In this document: piece by piece, positions 27,726 through 34,777 of the stretch
Layout of the letters: each line of letters begins with the position of its first letter
Position numbering within the stretch: the stretch's first letter is position 1
Source: Niabella soli DSM 19437
GTDB taxonomy: Bacteria; Bacteroidota; Bacteroidia; Chitinophagales; Chitinophagaceae
DNA length: 64,000 bases
Assembly: GCF_000243115.2 (NCBI RefSeq)
Contig: NZ_CP007035.1
Coordinates: 1,922,001-1,986,000 of the forward strand
Reading direction: 5' to 3'
Made by a program: the position numbers and the translations under genes
Notes under the pieces: generated by a model
Told to the model about the DNA's origin: nothing
The model's database searches: none
Seen by the model: the letters and a program-made list of their open reading frames with translations, nothing else

Positions 27726-28731
27726 AGCGCCCTTGCGCATCGGTTTGGCGGGCGGCGGCACGGATGTTAGCCCTTATTGCGATGAATTTGGCGGCGCTAT
27801 TTTAAACGCCACTATTTCTTTAAATGCAAGCGCTACTATTGAACAAACCAATGATGGTAAAATAACGCTGGAAGCGATGGACCGGAGCGAAGCTGAAACG
27901 CACGACTGGAGCGAATCCCTGCCGCTGAACCATCACCTGGACTTGCTAAAAGGCGTTTATAACCGGATACAAAAAGATTATCCCTTCAAAAACGAAGGCT
28001 TCAAACTGACCACTTATGTAGATGCGCCGGCAGGCTCCGGCCTGGGCACCTCTTCCACGCTGGTGGTGGCCATTGTTGGCGCTTTTGTAGAAATGCTGCA
28101 ATTGCCTTTAGGCGAATATGATATTGCGCATTATGCATATGGCATCGAGCGCAGCGACCTGCAACTGGCGGGTGGCCGGCAGGATCAGTATGCTGCTACT
28201 TTTGGGGGGGTCAATTACATGGAGTTTTATGCAAATGACAAGGTGATCGTAAATCCATTGCGCATCCGTCAGCGTTACCTCGATGAGCTGGAGAATGACC
28301 TCCTGCTCTATTACACTTCTACCAGCAGGGAATCTGCAAAGATCATTGTGGAGCAGAGTAAGAATGTAACAGAAAAGAAAAGCCAGTCGATTGAAGCCAT
28401 GCACCAGTTAAAACAGCAGGCGCTCCTGATGAAGGAAGCCCTGTTAAAAGGCCAACTGGATGAAATCGGCAGGATATTGGATATAGGTTTTGAACAGAAA
28501 CGCCGTATGGCATCGGGCATCAATAACGAATTGATAGACGCGATCTATGACACGGCAAAAAAAAATGGAGCTTCGGGTGGAAAAATAAGCGGGGCCGGCG
28601 GCGGCGGTTTTATGATCTTTTATTGCCCCGGCACTACAAAATATAAAGTCCGGGAAAGCCTGGAACAATTTGGCGGCACCCACCGCAATTATCAGTTTGT
28701 AAAACACGGGTTAAAAACCTGGAGCGTATAA
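27709..28731 (+). CDS. hddA: D-glycero-alpha-D-manno-heptose 7-phosphate kinase
   Basis: A 340-aa GHMP kinase that phosphorylates heptose 7-phosphate to the 1,7-bisphosphate. Motifs are SKAPLRIGLAGGGTDVSPYC (substrate-binding N-terminus), the P-loop-like AGSGLGTSSTLVVAIVG and the C-terminal KISGAGGGGFMIFY. GGGTDV with a DE-F-GG pattern is characteristic of the heptose/fucose-type subfamily. Its neighbours gmhA and the hddC–gmhB fusion confirm the heptose pathway. It overlaps the preceding glycosyltransferase by 17 nt. Confidence 0.9.
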   Translation: MIHRSKAPLRIGLAGGGTDVSPYCDEFGGAILNATISLNASATIEQTNDGKITLEAMDRSEAETHDWSESLPLNHHLDLLKGVYNRIQKDYPFKNEGFKLTTYVDAPAGSGLGTSSTLVVAIVGAFVEMLQLPLGEYDIAHYAYGIERSDLQLAGGRQDQYAATFGGVNYMEFYANDKVIVNPLRIRQRYLDELENDLLLYYTSTSRESAKIIVEQSKNVTEKKSQSIEAMHQLKQQALLMKEALLKGQLDEIGRILDIGFEQKRRMASGINNELIDAIYDTAKKNGASGGKISGAGGGGFMIFYCPGTTKYKVRESLEQFGGTHRNYQFVKHGLKTWSV

Positions 28732-28748
28732 ATTATAAAAGTGTTCAG

Positions 28749-29324
28749 ATGACGGATCAGATAAAATCTTTAGTACAAGCATCCATTGACGTAAAAAAAC
28801 AAGTATTCAATAATGACGCCTTGCTGCAAACGGTTGAACAGGTAGTAGCTGTTATTGTTGACGCTTTCAGAAACGGCAACAGCGTTTACTTCTGTGGCAA
28901 CGGCGGCAGCGCTGCTGATGCGCAACACCTGGCAGCAGAATTCAGCGGCCGGTTTTATAAAGACCGTAAAGCCCTGCCCGCAGAAGCATTGCATTGCAAC
29001 ACTTCTTACCTCACGGCAGTAGCAAATGATTACAGTTTTGACGTTATTTATTCCCGCATCATCGAGGGCATTGGTAAAAAGGGGGATGTATTGATGGGAC
29101 TGAGCACTTCCGGCAATTCCGCCAATATTGTAAAAGCCTTTGAAATGGCTCAGTCCAAAGGCCTGGTTACCGTTGGTTTTACCGGAGCAACGGGCGGCAT
29201 TTTAAAAACAACCAGCGACTATCTGGTCAATATTCCCTCAGGGGATACGCCCCGCATACAGGAATGTCATATGTTGCTGGGCCATAGCATCTGCCAGTTG
29301 GTAGAAGAACAATATTTCGGTTAA
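28749..29324 (+). CDS. gmhA: Sedoheptulose 7-phosphate isomerase
   Basis: A 191-aa SIS-domain enzyme converting sedoheptulose 7-phosphate to D-glycero-D-manno-heptose 7-phosphate, the first step of nucleotide-heptose synthesis. It has FCGNGGSAADAQHLAAEFSG, SYLTAVANDYSF, GLSTSGNSANIVKA and the C-terminal ECHMLLGHSICQLVEE. Length is standard for GmhA. It lies 17 bp after hddA. Confidence 0.95.
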   Translation: MTDQIKSLVQASIDVKKQVFNNDALLQTVEQVVAVIVDAFRNGNSVYFCGNGGSAADAQHLAAEFSGRFYKDRKALPAEALHCNTSYLTAVANDYSFDVIYSRIIEGIGKKGDVLMGLSTSGNSANIVKAFEMAQSKGLVTVGFTGATGGILKTTSDYLVNIPSGDTPRIQECHMLLGHSICQLVEEQYFG

Positions 29325-29335
29325 TTAAGCTTGAC

Positions 29336-29363
29336 GTCAAACGTCAAACGATAAACGTCAAAC
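29336..29363. repeat. Heptanucleotide repeat before the hddC–gmhB fusion
   Basis: Four 7-mers GTCAAAC, GTCAAAC, GATAAAC, GTCAAAC, ending 6 bp before the ATG at 29370, where a ribosome-binding site would normally lie. The same unit (TCAAACG phase) recurs in the RHS gene at 43757–43791. Confidence 0.8.
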
Positions 29364-29369
29364 GCGCTC

Positions 29370-30662
29370 ATGCTTCAAAAACGTCTGGAAGGGAATTGGG
29401 AAAATGCACAGGAAGTGATCGTATTGGCAGGTGGGTTGGGTACGCGCCTGCGTGAGGCAGTTCCCGATCTGCCCAAATGTATGGCTCCTGTGGCAGGAAA
29501 GCCCTTTTTATATTACGTGATCAACCACCTGCGGAAGAACGGCATACAGCGTTTTGTTTTCAGTCTGGGCTACAAACACGAGTATATCGAATCCTGGCTT
29601 GAAAAAGAATTTGCTGCCTTGCAATACGAATGTTGTATCGAAGAAGAACCGCTGGGCACCGGGGGGGCGATCCGGCTGGCACTTGAAAAAGCAACCGGTT
29701 CAACCATTTTTGTGGTAAACGGCGATAGCTTTTTCTCATTCGACGTACCGCAACTCCTGTCGGTGCATAACCAACTCGATGCTGCTTGCACGCTTGCTTT
29801 AAAGCCGATGGAGCAATTCGACCGGTATGGAGTGGTCACTATTAATGAGGCGCACCAGGTGGAAAGCTTCAGGGAAAAACAGTTTTATGAAACCGGGCTC
29901 ATCAATGCAGGTGTTTACCTGATCAATAAAACAAAGTTTTATCAGAAACAATTTCCGTTGAAATTTTCATTTGAAAAAGATTTCCTGGAGCGGTACGTTG
30001 GGGAAGGTACATTTGCAGGCATTCCCATGAATGGCTATTTTATTGATATCGGCATCCCCGAAGATTATGCACGGGCTCAAACTGATTTTTCCTCATCCCC
30101 ATTTGATCTTGCCGGCCTGAATAAAGAATGGACGCTTTTCCTTGACCGGGACGGTGTGATCAATGAAGAACGCCCCGGCAACTATGTGCTGCATACCGGT
30201 GAATTTGAATTTTATGATGGGGTACCTGAAGCCATCAATAAATTTGCACGCTATTTCAAACATGTAATTATTGTAACCAACCAGCGCGGCATCGGCCGGG
30301 GGCTGATGGATGAAAAAGCGCTCCACAGCATTCATGACCTTTTAAGCAGTACGGTTAAAAATGCCGGCGGCCATATCCCGGCGATCTATTACGCTACTGC
30401 TGTTGATGCAAAAGATTTTTTCCGCAAGCCCAATCCGGGCATGGCTTTGCAGGCCATAAAAGATTTCCCGGATATTGATCTCCGCCGGTCCATTATGGTG
30501 GGTAATAATCTGTCGGATATGCGGTTTGGTAAAAACGCCGGCATGCGCACTATTTATCTTACTACTACCAATCAGCCGGAAACATTACCGCATACACTTA
30601 TCGATTTGCAGTTGCCCGGCCTGAAAGCGTTGGCGGACAAGCTTCCGGAAGTTCGCCAATAA
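29370..30662 (+). CDS. Fused heptose-1-phosphate nucleotidyltransferase and heptose bisphosphate phosphatase
   Basis: A 430-aa two-domain protein. Residues 15–235 form a sugar nucleotidyltransferase (VLAGGLGTRLREAVPDLPKC, MAPVAGKPFL, VVNGDSFFSFD, GLINAGVYLI), the HddC-like step. Residues 250–420 form a HAD phosphatase (FLDRDGVINEERPGNYV, IIVTNQRGIGRG, FRKPNPGMAL, VGNNLSDMRFGKNAGM), the GmhB step. The zinc-loop Cys residues of E. coli GmhB are absent. With hddA and gmhA beside it, this completes GDP-D-glycero-alpha-D-manno-heptose synthesis from sedoheptulose 7-phosphate; the nucleotide (GDP) is inferred from the HddA/HddC route. The fusion avoids release of the 1-phosphate. Confidence 0.88.
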   Translation: MLQKRLEGNWENAQEVIVLAGGLGTRLREAVPDLPKCMAPVAGKPFLYYVINHLRKNGIQRFVFSLGYKHEYIESWLEKEFAALQYECCIEEEPLGTGGAIRLALEKATGSTIFVVNGDSFFSFDVPQLLSVHNQLDAACTLALKPMEQFDRYGVVTINEAHQVESFREKQFYETGLINAGVYLINKTKFYQKQFPLKFSFEKDFLERYVGEGTFAGIPMNGYFIDIGIPEDYARAQTDFSSSPFDLAGLNKEWTLFLDRDGVINEERPGNYVLHTGEFEFYDGVPEAINKFARYFKHVIIVTNQRGIGRGLMDEKALHSIHDLLSSTVKNAGGHIPAIYYATAVDAKDFFRKPNPGMALQAIKDFPDIDLRRSIMVGNNLSDMRFGKNAGMRTIYLTTTNQPETLPHTLIDLQLPGLKALADKLPEVRQ

Positions 30663-31021
30663 ATCTAAAAGTTGCCACTAATTCACGAATGAATCATCTG
30701 GTGCTTTTTTAAAATAAAACACGAATGCAAATGTGCCGTTGGCGCACATTCGTGTATTCTGTACAACATAACCGTTCAAACTAATTTTATTGGCCCGCAG
30801 ATTACGCATCCCGATAAATCGGGAGCCATCGGCGCGGCGCGGATTACACTTCATTTTTCTGCGAAAGTCTGCTTCCGATAAATCGGAATGCGGGAGATCT
30901 TTGGTCGCTGATCTGTGGGAATCATTTTCGTTGTATCCTTAAATCATGCTGCAACGCAGAACGACGGAACGGTGTCCGCCTCTGGAGGATTTGTAGCATT
31001 GAGCAATAGCCTTATATTAAT
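30663..31021. repeat. Intergenic composite of palindromic repeats
   Basis: A 359-bp gap between converging genes filled with repeats. CACGAATG at 30721 pairs with CATTCGTG at 30747, with an inner TGTGCC/GGCGCA-type stem. A second block (30794–30929) starts CCCGCAGATTACGC and ends CTGATCTGTGGGA in inverted form. It holds two nested TCCCGAT..ATCGGGA-type boxes (30809–30824 and about 30873–30887). It resembles degenerate dispersed palindromes common in this phylum. Confidence 0.6.
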
Positions 31022-31732
31022 TTAAAGATGCAGATAATACGGTCGCAGCAATTCAATGAATGCACCGGAATAGTTACCCCTTTCGCGAATGATAATTTCT
31101 TGTTTTTGTACTTCTTTTTTCGAGGCCCCCGCTTCTATCATAATGCGAAACGGGTGATGCTTTTCCGTTTGTTTTACATAACAAAGCGAATGGATGCAGT
31201 AGCCCGTTTGCGCTATTTCCTGCAACAATGCTGCTGCGCGCTTTGCGGGAAATAAAAGATAAAAACTACCCGCCAGGCTGAGTTGTTTTTTTATAAGGCC
31301 GAGCAAATCGGGCAATAACAGCCCTTCATCATGATGTGCAATATTTTTGCCACTGACGTTCCCCTTCAGGTCCGATTCATAAAAGGGAGGGTTGCTTACA
31401 ATAACATTATACATCAGGTTAAAAGGATGCACGCGCACATCAGCATTGATCAGCCGGATCTGATGTTCCCATTTGCTACCCTTCACATTTTCGACCGCCT
31501 GACGATAGTCGGGCTCCTGTATTTCAATAGCGTCAATTGCGTCACACCCAGCCTGCGCCAGCATCAGGCTTAGCAAACCCGTACCCGCGCCAATATCCAG
31601 CACCGTTCCCTTTTTCATCCGCGCAGCCACCCAGGCGCCAAAAAGACAGGCATCGGTTGTCACCTTCATGGCACAATGCTCCTGGTGAACTACAAACTCT
31701 TTAAACCGGAAATAGGAATTAGACATAGACAA
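31022..31732 (-). CDS. tRNA1(Val) (adenine37-N6)-methyltransferase
   Basis: A 236-aa class I SAM methyltransferase of the TrmN6/YfiC type, which makes m6A37 in tRNA-Val. The N-terminal FRFKEFVVHQEHCAMKVTTD, ACLFGAW is characteristic. The SAM motif is VLDIGAGTGLLSLMLAQ and the catalytic motif is VSNPPFYES (NPPF), followed by AHHDEGLLLPDLL. Length is normal. It converges with the heptose operon. Confidence 0.9.
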   Translation of the reverse strand: MSMSNSYFRFKEFVVHQEHCAMKVTTDACLFGAWVAARMKKGTVLDIGAGTGLLSLMLAQAGCDAIDAIEIQEPDYRQAVENVKGSKWEHQIRLINADVRVHPFNLMYNVIVSNPPFYESDLKGNVSGKNIAHHDEGLLLPDLLGLIKKQLSLAGSFYLLFPAKRAAALLQEIAQTGYCIHSLCYVKQTEKHHPFRIMIEAGASKKEVQKQEIIIRERGNYSGAFIELLRPYYLHL

Positions 31733-31790
31733 GAATCACAAATGTAAAATAAGAAATAATAAATAAGGAATCTAAAAGTGTCACTTAAAC

Positions 31791-31798
31791 TATATTTG
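31791..31798 (+). promoter_or_regulatory. TAnnTTTG promoter box before the DinB gene
   Basis: TATATTTG matches the Bacteroidetes -7 consensus, 31 bp upstream of the ATG at 31830. A -33 TTTG is not obvious. Confidence 0.45.
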
Positions 31799-31829
31799 CG
31801 TTAGTATTGAAGCTTTCAATCCAAACAAA

Positions 31830-32357
31830 ATGAATAAATCAGCAATCAATCCCATGCCGGCTTATTTTGACCGGTATATCAACCAGGTACCGGATGACCT
31901 GGACATTGTTCCCGCTATTCAGAAAAGCATACTGGACGTATACCAACTGGATAAAGACAAAATCAATGCGCTGGGCGACAGGGTTTATGAACCTGGGAAA
32001 TGGACGATTAAAGAAATATTGCTGCACATTGCCGATTGCGAGCGCGTGTTTCTTTACCGGGCCCTTCGGTTTGCAAGAAAAGATGCCACCGTACTGCCGG
32101 GCTTTGACGAAAACCTCTTTACAGAAAACTCCGGCGCCAACGACCGGTCCCTGGAATCACTGCTGGAAGAGCTTGTTGCTGTGCGGCAGGGCACGCTGGC
32201 TTTTTACAAGAATCTCACAGACGGTCAATTATTATCAACAGGACATACGTTCAATACAGAACTATCCGTATTATCTGTTGGCTTTACAATAGTTGGACAT
32301 CAGATCCATCACTTCAGGATTATTGAAGAACGTTATTTCCCTTTGCTGAGCGCATAA
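31830..32357 (+). CDS. DinB-family metal-dependent hydrolase-like protein
   Basis: A 175-aa four-helix DinB/YfiT-like protein. The metal-binding His triad is expected in ILLHIADCERVF (about residue 67) and GHQIHHFRIIEERY (about 157–161). It has the usual W-T-I-K-E motif (GKWTIKEILLHIAD). Family members include bacillithiol transferases and damage-inducible proteins; Bacteroidetes lack a settled role for them. It stands alone after its own promoter. Confidence 0.87.
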   Translation: MNKSAINPMPAYFDRYINQVPDDLDIVPAIQKSILDVYQLDKDKINALGDRVYEPGKWTIKEILLHIADCERVFLYRALRFARKDATVLPGFDENLFTENSGANDRSLESLLEELVAVRQGTLAFYKNLTDGQLLSTGHTFNTELSVLSVGFTIVGHQIHHFRIIEERYFPLLSA

Positions 32358-32699
32358 TGATCTATGCTTCTTTCCGGCCCGGCTTCGATTGATGAACCGG
32401 CACATCAAAGATTTAAGACTATCACCGTTATGGGGCTGGATAACAGGTACCGCCGCTTTCATCCCCGGATCGACATCCTATGGGTAAAACGCTGTTGATC
32501 TCCCCGCATAGCTTTCAACCTTTCGGGATACCTGTGACGCAATTTATTTACTACAGCAGGGCAGCTCACTAAAAAAAGTATTGAAACAGGATTTTAAACT
32601 GCTGGAGCAGGAAAAGAAACAGGTATCGATCGGCAATAAAATAGAACAATTGGGATTTAAGTAGGATTTCTCTTTTTTGCCCGGCCCATTCTCTAACCC
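32358..32699. pseudogene. Probable gene remnant after the DinB gene
   Basis: No intact gene. From 32510 to 32664 a plus-strand frame without stops ends in a protein-like C-terminus (LKKVLKQDFKLLEQEKKQVS, then IGNKIEQLGFK and TAG at 32662–32664). Upstream of it the frame is broken by a stop and no start is found. It looks like the tail of a decayed gene; the family is not recognised. Confidence 0.35.
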
Positions 32700-32994
32700 A
32701 TGTTAATTTTTTCAATCGTTTTTTTTTGCAATCTTCGCATCATAATTTATAGCCTATCAAAAACAACCCGGGAGTGTTTCTACAAACACTCTTTTTGTTT
32801 TTATCAATTCCGGCGCACCCCAATCTCCATTAACCGGCTCTTAGTATTTATTTTTATAGATTCGTTTTTGTTGACAGGTTTACAGGGGCTTTCCCTTATC
32901 AACTTGTAAACTTTTAAACTTGTCAGCCTTTAGCAAGATTCGTATTGTATCCGCCACAAATTGTCTCCATCTTTGTGTTATAAAACGTAAGACA

Positions 32995-33858
32995 ATGAAC
33001 ACACAGGCACAGATCAATTTTAATAAAATAGCTGCAGCAATCGAATACATTCACCGGAATTTTAAAGAACAGCCCGGTTTGGAGGAAATAGCAAAGGCCG
33101 TGCATACCAGTTCCTTTCATTTTCAACGCCTCTTTTCTGAGTGGGCCGGCACCAGTCCTAAAAAATTTTTACAATACATAAGCGTGGAACACGCAAAGGG
33201 GCTGCTTAAAAACAATAACGCGTCTGTTGCAGATGCAGCTTATGATACAGGACTTTCGGGCACCAGCCGCCTTCATGATCTTTTTACCACTATAGAAGGG
33301 ATGACACCCGCCGAATACAAGAACGGGGGGAAAAACCTGCATATCAATTTCAGTTTTGCAGAAAGCCCTTTTGGCAACCTGATCGTAGCGGCTACAACAA
33401 AAGGCATTTGTTATATGGCTTTCTATGACGAGGAGAAAAAGGCGTTCGAAAACCTCCGGCAAAAATTTCCGGAAGCGCAGTTTCAGCAAAAACTGGATCT
33501 GCTGCAACAGAATGCTTTGTTCCTTTTTCAAAACCAATGGAAAGAACCTAAGGAAATAAAATTACATCTGAAGGGAACCGACTTCCAGCTAAAAGTATGG
33601 GAAGCCCTGTTAAAGATCCCCATGGGCCGGGTAACTTCCTACGGATCATTAGCGGCACAAATCGGGCAGCCCACGGCTTCGCGTGCAGTAGGAACAGCCA
33701 TCGGCAGTAACCCCGTTGCGTATCTGATCCCGTGCCACCGGGTAATACAGGCCACCGGTGAAACCGGCGGTTATATGTGGGGACCTTCCCGCAAAAGGGC
33801 CATATTCGGCTGGGAACAGTCAAGGGCAGAAATGATGAGTAATAAATTAAAAATGTAA
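32995..33858 (+). CDS. AraC-HTH plus O6-methylguanine-DNA methyltransferase (Ada-like, no zinc domain)
   Basis: A 287-aa two-domain protein. I start at MNTQAQINFNKIAAAIEYIH; the frame is open upstream but atypical. Residues 1–105 are an AraC-type DNA-binding domain (LEEIAKAVHTSSFHFQRLFS, GMTPAEYKNGG). Residues 110–285 are a methyltransferase with the acceptor Cys in YLIPCHRVIQATGETGGY and the helix GRVTSYGSLAAQIGQP. The N-terminal methylphosphotriester-sensing zinc domain of E. coli Ada is missing, so it may repair DNA and regulate by another route. The AlkB gene follows after 66 bp, giving an alkylation-repair pair. Confidence 0.92.
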   Translation: MNTQAQINFNKIAAAIEYIHRNFKEQPGLEEIAKAVHTSSFHFQRLFSEWAGTSPKKFLQYISVEHAKGLLKNNNASVADAAYDTGLSGTSRLHDLFTTIEGMTPAEYKNGGKNLHINFSFAESPFGNLIVAATTKGICYMAFYDEEKKAFENLRQKFPEAQFQQKLDLLQQNALFLFQNQWKEPKEIKLHLKGTDFQLKVWEALLKIPMGRVTSYGSLAAQIGQPTASRAVGTAIGSNPVAYLIPCHRVIQATGETGGYMWGPSRKRAIFGWEQSRAEMMSNKLKM

Positions 33859-33924
33859 AATATAAAACTCTTTAATGCCTCATTTTTCATTTATTATTTA
33901 ATATTCTACATTTTACATTACCTC

Positions 33925-34539
33925 ATGCTTAATCTTTTACCTTACGACGGCACCGTAAATTATTACGGTAAACTGCTTGATCCCAGGGAGGCAGACCACT
34001 ATTTTCAAAGGCTGTTGACAACTATCGATTGGCGCAACGACGAAGCGGTCATCTTTGGCAAACGGATCATTACCAAAAGAAAAGCGGCCTGGTATGGAGA
34101 TATCCCCTTTGAATATACTTACTCCAATGCAACTAAAACCGCCCTACCCTGGACCCGTGAATTACTGGCATTAAAAAAAATATGCGAAGCACAAACGGGT
34201 GAAACATTCAACTCCTGCCTGCTCAATCTTTACCACGACGGAAATGAAGGGATGGCCTGGCATTGCGACGAAGAGCGGGAACTAAAAAAGAACGGCGCTA
34301 TCGCCTCTTTAAGCTTCGGAGCGGAACGCCGGTTTTTATTTAAACATAAAACATCAGAGGAAAAAATTGAATGCCTGTTAGAAAACGGAAGCTTGCTGGT
34401 AATGAAGGGAACCACGCAAACCCACTGGCTGCACCGGCTGCCGCCATCCAAAAAAATTCATACCGCAAGAATTAATCTTACTTTTCGTACGATTAATAAT
34501 TCAAATCAAGCATTGAATCCAACACCATTGAGGCATTAA
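33925..34539 (+). CDS. AlkB-like alkylated-DNA repair dioxygenase
   Basis: A 204-aa Fe(II)/2-oxoglutarate dioxygenase of the AlkB/ALKBH2 type that removes methyl groups from 1-meA and 3-meC. Iron ligands are H and D in MAWHCDEERELKKNG and the distal His in TQTHWLHRLPPS. The 2-OG-binding Arg pair is in ARINLTFR. CLLNLYHDGNEGMAWH is the classic lead-in. It likely shares a transcript with the Ada-like gene; the 66-bp gap contains an AATGTAAAAT/ATTTTACATT inverted repeat. Confidence 0.92.
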   Translation: MLNLLPYDGTVNYYGKLLDPREADHYFQRLLTTIDWRNDEAVIFGKRIITKRKAAWYGDIPFEYTYSNATKTALPWTRELLALKKICEAQTGETFNSCLLNLYHDGNEGMAWHCDEERELKKNGAIASLSFGAERRFLFKHKTSEEKIECLLENGSLLVMKGTTQTHWLHRLPPSKKIHTARINLTFRTINNSNQALNPTPLRH

Positions 34540-34580
34540 GAAACATTATAATAAACCGTTATCAAAATTATTTTTCTTCT

Positions 34581-34636
34581 CGGTCAGTGATGACACTGAC
34601 CGAGGCGCTGGCCATGGTTTGTGTCATCACAAACCA
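34581..34636. repeat. Twin perfect hairpins with complementary cores
   Basis: Hairpin 1 (34581–34602) is CGGTCAGTG-ATGA-CACTGACCG. Hairpin 2 (34615–34636) is TGGTTTGTG-TCAT-CACAAACCA. Each has a 9-bp stem and a 4-nt loop. The central 10-mers (GTGATGACAC and GTGTCATCAC) are reverse complements, so the loops ATGA and TCAT could pair. No T-run follows. Confidence 0.8.
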
Positions 34637-34723
34637 CTTGAGATGCGACATTTTAATAAAAGTGCTGCCCGCTCATTATTAAGCTTATTCCTCAATGAAC
34701 CTTAACTCTTAATGGTCGAAAAC

Positions 34724-34761
34724 AAAAAAGGTTGCCCGGGTTTACTGCGGCAACCTTTTTA
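34724..34761 (-). terminator. Terminator of the M13 peptidase gene (bidirectional)
   Basis: GGTTGCC (34730–34736) pairs with GGCAACC (34749–34755), extended by A-run/T-run on both sides. It ends about 17 bp before the peptidase stop codon and can also serve the AlkB transcript. Confidence 0.88.
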
Positions 34762-34777
34762 ATAAATCACCTAGAAA

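Noticed and set aside
25543-30662. Complete LPS or capsule operon
   Set aside because: Two glycosyltransferases and nucleotide-heptose genes are present, but no flippase, polymerase or ligase.
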